DNA of 54,055 nucleotides from Candidatus Pelagibacterales bacterium (GTDB taxonomy: Bacteria > Pseudomonadota > Alphaproteobacteria > Pelagibacterales > Pelagibacteraceae), in assembly GCA_004213215.1 (NCBI GenBank), contig SHAO01000002.1, positions 1-54,055 on the forward strand, written 5' to 3'. The translations under genes were made by a program, and so were the position numbers. The notes under the pieces are model-generated. The model did no database searches. It was not told where the DNA came from and worked only from the letters and a program-made list of their open reading frames with translations. Below, piece by piece: positions 50,701-54,055 of the stretch; positions within the stretch are counted from its first letter, which is position 1, and each line of letters starts with the position of its first letter.

Positions 50701-51851
50701 AGTATAACCAGGTCTAATTTTTGTTTACCTAGTCTCTCGTTACCTTTTTCTGTTAAAAGATATGTCTCACCTAAATTCATTGCTAATTGGTTTTCAGAAT
50801 CCATCAATATTATATGCATAAAAAAAACCATTCCAGGCTTTAAGATTAAAGGATTATCAGCAAGTATCATAGGAGGTGTATCCATCCAATTTGGAGAAAA
50901 AGTTGCTCCTAATGAATAACCACAGGCATTCATTCTTGATTTTATATATCCACGATCATCAAGTATTTTTGCATGTATATCAAAAACTTCACCTACAGTA
51001 TTTCCAGGCACAAGTTTACCCTCACATTTACTTAAAGCTTCTAAACATGCGTCGTACATTTTATAATGTTTTAAATTTGCTTTACCTATTGGAATAGTTC
51101 TAAACATTGCAGAATGGTAATGTTTAAAAGTTCCTGCCCATTCAATAGTTAATTGGTCAGGGTCAGTTAAGATTCTTTTTTCTGATTGGTATCTGCATAA
51201 TAAAGCGTTGTGACCAGATCCTATTATAAATTCATTTGCCGGATAATCTCCTCCATTTTCAAATATAACTTTTTGCATTTCAGCTAAGATTTTTGCTTCA
51301 CTAACACCTGCTTTTGCATTTTTCCAAACCTCACTCAAAGCTTTATCTGCTAACTCAGCAGCTTTTCTCACATATAAAATTTCTTCAGCAGATTTAATTA
51401 CCCTTAATTTTGAAATTAATTCAGATCTATCTTCAATTTTAAAATTATCATTTAGCGTCTTATTTAATAGCATGGCGCTTTTGCCAGTGAATCCGTAGGC
51501 ATCATATTCAATTCCAATTTTTTTGTTCTCAAGATTAAATTCATTTAGAATTTTCTTAAGATCATCATTTGGGTTTGCACCATCTTTATCAATCCAAATT
51601 CTTATATCTTTAATAATAGATGTATTCTGTGCTTGCCTTAAATCTGGAGCTCTTGTTAATAAAACAAGATTTCCAAATTTATCTAAGATTAAACATTGAA
51701 AAAAAACATATCCAAAAGTATCATAACCTGTAAGCCAATACATTGATTCTTGCTTAAACATTAATAAAGCATCAATATTTGCTTCACTCATATTTTTCAG
51801 AACTTTTTCTTTACGATTTGTGAATTCTTTTTTTGTAAAATGAAGAGCCAC
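50697..51851 (-). CDS. M24-family hydrolase with altered metal site (creatinase/DoeA-like)
   Basis: 384 residues: N-terminal creatinase domain (LMFKQESMYWLTGYDTFGY) and pita-bread C-terminal domain. Where metallopeptidases have two metal-binding aspartates and a GHG histidine, this protein reads IEWAGTFKHYHSAMFRT and GYSLGATFSP, so the standard dinuclear metal site looks lost. Creatinase and some ectoine-hydrolase-like relatives work without these ligands. A C-N hydrolase for a small compatible solute is more likely than a peptidase. It is convergent with ispH (4-base overlap) and upstream of nothing related. Confidence 0.78.
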   Translation of the reverse strand: MALHFTKKEFTNRKEKVLKNMSEANIDALLMFKQESMYWLTGYDTFGYVFFQCLILDKFGNLVLLTRAPDLRQAQNTSIIKDIRIWIDKDGANPNDDLKKILNEFNLENKKIGIEYDAYGFTGKSAMLLNKTLNDNFKIEDRSELISKLRVIKSAEEILYVRKAAELADKALSEVWKNAKAGVSEAKILAEMQKVIFENGGDYPANEFIIGSGHNALLCRYQSEKRILTDPDQLTIEWAGTFKHYHSAMFRTIPIGKANLKHYKMYDACLEALSKCEGKLVPGNTVGEVFDIHAKILDDRGYIKSRMNACGYSLGATFSPNWMDTPPMILADNPLILKPGMVFFMHIILMDSENQLAMNLGETYLLTEKGNERLGKQKLDLVIL

Positions 51852-51859
51852 TTTTTAAA

Positions 51860-52231
51860 TTATTCTACAAATTTTTTTAGATTTGGTTTAGTATAATTAG
51901 GTCCTTTCATAACTTTTCCTTTTTCATTAAATATAGGTTTTCCATCATTGCCTAATTTACTCATATTAGCTCTTTGAACCTCTTTAAAACATTTGTCTAA
52001 ATTAATTCCATAAGCACATCCCGCCCCATAGGTTACGTATAGAATGTCTGTCAAAGCATCAGCTACTTCTTTCAAATTTTTTGTTTTCATAGCTTCTTCT
52101 AATTCATTTAACTCTTCTTTTATCAGGTCATATCTAAGCTGAATCGTTTTTTCATTTGGAAAATGAGGTTTAGTCTCTACCCTTTGACCAAAAGTTTCCA
52201 TAAATATTTTTACGTCCGTAAAATTACTCAT
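51860..52231 (-). CDS. MazG-like/all-alpha NTP pyrophosphohydrolase
   Basis: 123 residues from ATG 52231 with GGGAG upstream; the track's extra 13 residues lie in the SDR gene's end. Metal-binding motifs EELNELEEAMK and EVADALTDILYVTYG fit the MazG-like superfamily (EExxE ... ExxD). Such enzymes hydrolyse nucleoside triphosphates, often damaged or non-canonical ones. Extra C-terminal sequence KLGNDGKPIFNEKGKVMKGP is typical of a phage/bacterial subfamily with this length. Confidence 0.85.
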   Translation of the reverse strand: MSNFTDVKIFMETFGQRVETKPHFPNEKTIQLRYDLIKEELNELEEAMKTKNLKEVADALTDILYVTYGAGCAYGINLDKCFKEVQRANMSKLGNDGKPIFNEKGKVMKGPNYTKPNLKKFVE

Positions 52232-52247
52232 AAATTTATTACTCCCT

Positions 52248-53015
52248 TTATATTGCGGTCCACCCACCATCTATTAAAATTGAAGTTCCTGTAATCATTG
52301 ATGAAGCATCTGAAGCTAAAAAAGCTACTGTTGTTGCGACATCACTAACATCTGCGTATCTACCTAATGGAATATTTTTTAATGTAAAATTTTTAAATTT
52401 TTTATTCGCTAAAAAATTTTTAGTCATTGATGTTATAACAAAGGTTGGACATACAGTATTTACTCTAATATTATTTTTAGCTAAATCAATAGCCATACCT
52501 TTAGTCAGTCCTTCCAAACCAAATTTTGTCATATTGTAAACACTTCTGATAGGACCACCAACATGTCCCATTTGAGAAGACATGTTAATAATAGAACCTC
52601 CTATTTTTTTTCTATTTTTTGTTTCTAGCATTTTCAGAACACATAGCTGTGCTACATGAAAAGTCGATATTGTATTAAGTTTTACCATATGTTCTAAATT
52701 TTTTTTTTGAATTTTTGTAAAATGTTCTGGAATATTTGTTCCAGCATTATTGACTAAAATATCTATTCTTTTTTGCTTATTTATAATATTTTTTATTTGG
52801 GTATAGTTTGTTAAATCACATGCGTAAGAAACACATTTTGATTTAAACCTTTTTATAATTTTAGATACTTTATCTAAATCTTTTTGTGTTCTGCTTATAA
52901 TTATTAAATTAGCTCCAGCCTCAGCCAAAGCAATAGCACAAGCTTTACCAATACCTTTCCCTGCACCAGTTACTAGGGCGGTTTTATTTTTTAAATTAAT
53001 TTTTTTAAGATACAT
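52248..53015 (-). CDS. Short-chain dehydrogenase/reductase
   Basis: 255 residues, classical SDR. Cofactor motif TGAGKGIGKACAIAL, NNAG, catalytic serine in NMSSQMG and YxxxK in YNMTKFG; ends with TGTSILIDGGW. NAD(P)-dependent oxidation or reduction of an alcohol or keto group, similar to gluconate 5-dehydrogenase and related enzymes. Substrate unknown. It sits between terC and the MazG-like gene on the same strand. Confidence 0.92.
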   Translation of the reverse strand: MYLKKINLKNKTALVTGAGKGIGKACAIALAEAGANLIIISRTQKDLDKVSKIIKRFKSKCVSYACDLTNYTQIKNIINKQKRIDILVNNAGTNIPEHFTKIQKKNLEHMVKLNTISTFHVAQLCVLKMLETKNRKKIGGSIINMSSQMGHVGGPIRSVYNMTKFGLEGLTKGMAIDLAKNNIRVNTVCPTFVITSMTKNFLANKKFKNFTLKNIPLGRYADVSDVATTVAFLASDASSMITGTSILIDGGWTAI

Positions 53016-53017
53016 GT

Positions 53018-53593
53018 CTATATAAATAATTTCAAATCACTATAAATTAATTCCAAGGATACTGCTAGAACTGCAAATAAACCTAACCAACCTATCCATT
53101 TATATTTTTTGATCCATTTTGATATAATGTTAGCAATTGTAGCCATTAGTATAATAGATAAAGTTAAACCAAAAATTAGCAGACCATAGTGATCTCTTGC
53201 CGCACCAGCTACTCCTAGGACATTATCAAGACTCATGCTTATGTCAGCAATTATTATTGTCATTATTGCTGTTAATATATTTTTATTATCAGAATTAATT
53301 TTTCTTTTGTCTTCAATTTTATTTATGATTACGTCTTTATAAAGCTTATAAGCAACATAAAGAAGTAACAATCCGCCAAAAAATTTTAGACCATTAATTT
53401 GAAGAAGATAAGCAGTCATTAATGTAAAAATAATCCTTAAAACAATTGCTGCACAAATACCCCAAAATATAATTTTTTTTCTTAAATTATTTTTAAATTT
53501 AGAGGCTGCCATGCCAATAATAATTGCATTATCTCCTGCTAAAACTAGATCAATAAATACGATTTGAAAAAAAATAATTATTTGCTCAGTCAT
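53018..53593 (-). CDS. TerC-family integral membrane protein (YjbE-like)
   Basis: 191 residues with about six to seven helices. Conserved acidic membrane motifs FIDLVLAGDNAIIIGMA and ADISMSLDNVLGVAGA are diagnostic of TerC/Alx/YjbE. Members export manganese or take part in metal homeostasis during protein secretion; older links are to tellurite resistance. Two bases upstream of the SDR start, so probably an operon. Confidence 0.93.
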   Translation of the reverse strand: MTEQIIIFFQIVFIDLVLAGDNAIIIGMAASKFKNNLRKKIIFWGICAAIVLRIIFTLMTAYLLQINGLKFFGGLLLLYVAYKLYKDVIINKIEDKRKINSDNKNILTAIMTIIIADISMSLDNVLGVAGAARDHYGLLIFGLTLSIILMATIANIISKWIKKYKWIGWLGLFAVLAVSLELIYSDLKLFI

Positions 53594-53798
53594 TGTTTGA
53601 TTTCTTCTATTATCACGACATAAGCTTTTTCTGTAATAAATTTTTTGGTTCTTTGAGTGCTAATTTACAACAATAGCTTAAAACCTTTTGTATATAGCCA
53701 TTAATTTAGGATAAAAAAAATAGTAATTTAACTTTTATCATAATTAAAAAATTAGTACTATCCTCGGAGTTTAAAATAACAATCAAAGAGGGATGATT

Positions 53799-54055
53799 AT
53801 GACAACAATTAGAAGCAGAGACAGACGCTTATACAATAAAGATCTGGCCCCTACAGATAAAAAGAAAAAAAATTGGGGTTGGTTTGAAATCTTTAATGTT
53901 TGGGCAAATGATGTTCAAAGTCTATTTGGTTATACTTTGGCAGCATCTTTGTTCTTAACTTACGGTCTAAATGGTTGGGCTGTATTCTTAGCGATTCTTC
54001 TCGCAGGATTTTTTATAATGTGGTTAGTAAACCTTTCAGGAGCTCCAAGTGTTAA
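53799..54055 (+). CDS. NCS1-family nucleobase/hydantoin:cation symporter, 5' end only
   Basis: Not in the ORF track because it runs off the right edge; 85 codons visible. AGAGGGATGATT upstream gives a good ribosome site. The N-terminus (MTTIRSRDRRLYNKDLAPTD) and the first helices with FEIFNVWANDVQSLFGYTLAA are typical of NCS1 transporters for purines, pyrimidines, hydantoin or allantoin. Substrate cannot be judged. The 205-base gap upstream (53594-53798) is AT-rich and shows only a weak AGGATA/TATCCT repeat, nothing else identified. Confidence 0.85.
   Translation, partial: MTTIRSRDRRLYNKDLAPTDKKKKNWGWFEIFNVWANDVQSLFGYTLAASLFLTYGLNGWAVFLAILLAGFFIMWLVNLSGAPSV

Noticed and set aside
53594-53798. 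Riboswitch before the NCS1 transporter
   Set aside because: Only a 6-base AGGATA/TATCCT repeat with a long AT-rich interior was found; no conserved aptamer blocks.
1-54055. Mobile elements, CRISPR arrays, tRNA or rRNA genes
   Set aside because: I looked for transposase or integrase motifs, regularly spaced repeats, and tRNA T-loop or rRNA segments in all gaps and found none.

Overview
The window looks like a piece of a streamlined marine alphaproteobacterial chromosome, most likely SAR11 (Pelagibacterales). It is strongly AT-rich, genes are packed with ATGA/TAATG overlaps and tiny spacers, and I see no insertion sequence, phage gene, CRISPR array, tRNA or rRNA. The gene set is typical of that group: blue-type proteorhodopsin with a retinal pathway, AprAB/AprM with sulfonate lyases, a dimethylglycine dehydrogenase-ETF module, a TPP-riboswitch-controlled sodium symporter (ThiV type) and a Fur-box-controlled ferric iron ABC transporter. 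The assignment rests on gene content and architecture, not on a search.

Layout. 1-4.0 kb: a divergent locus, probably for removing methyl groups from an unidentified osmolyte. It has a Rieske oxygenase and a DddP-like M24 protein on the minus strand, and a short MTHFR-like protein and a GcvT/LigM-like folate demethylase on the plus strand. The plus-strand leader can fold into a three-way junction that ends next to the start codon. 4.0-8.1 kb: membrane proteins (MarC, Yip1), small unknowns, a GNAT-like protein and a cytoplasmic BtuF-like protein. 8.1-13.9 kb: dimethylglycine dehydrogenase, EtfB, EtfA and ETF-ubiquinone oxidoreductase, a complete route from methylated glycine to the quinone pool. 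13.9-17.7 kb: DUF2237, HisI, FolE, AcuI-like reductase with an overlapping LysR regulator, bactofilin. 17.7-21.7 kb: tandem Fur boxes and FbpABC-type iron uptake with an inserted 62-codon CxxC gene. 21.7-25.5 kb: TPP riboswitch and ThiV-like symporter, rhomboid, RseP-like protease, HU. 25.5-33.9 kb: glycosyltransferase-like protein, ABA4-like protein, RecX, lipoprotein, CysQ, DUF3553, MnmA, an unidentified structured RNA with a strong terminator, membrane protein, a tiny highly basic protein, MetC-like enzyme and MFS transporter. 34-44.4 kb: CADD-type pABA protein, then sulfite handling (AprM, AprB, AprA, unknown, TauE, cytochrome c), SET protein, homocysteine methyltransferase, UxaA/SuyAB-like lyase and Xsc. 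44.5-50.7 kb: proteorhodopsin, CrtI, CrtB, CrtY, Blh, IspH. 50.7-54.1 kb: non-canonical M24 protein, MazG-like protein, SDR, TerC, and the start of an NCS1 transporter.

How it works together. Several modules harvest carbon, one-carbon units and electrons from methylated and sulfonated compounds. Methyl groups enter the folate pool (GcvT-like proteins, MTHFR-like, homocysteine methyltransferase). Electrons enter quinone through ETF. Sulfite released by the SuyAB-like lyase and Xsc can be oxidised by AprAB/AprM or exported by the TauE-like protein. Light energy comes from proteorhodopsin with its own retinal genes next door. Best candidates for something undescribed: the structured leader at 1752-1829 and its locus, the structured RNA at about 30352-30545, and the very small genes inside conserved operons.
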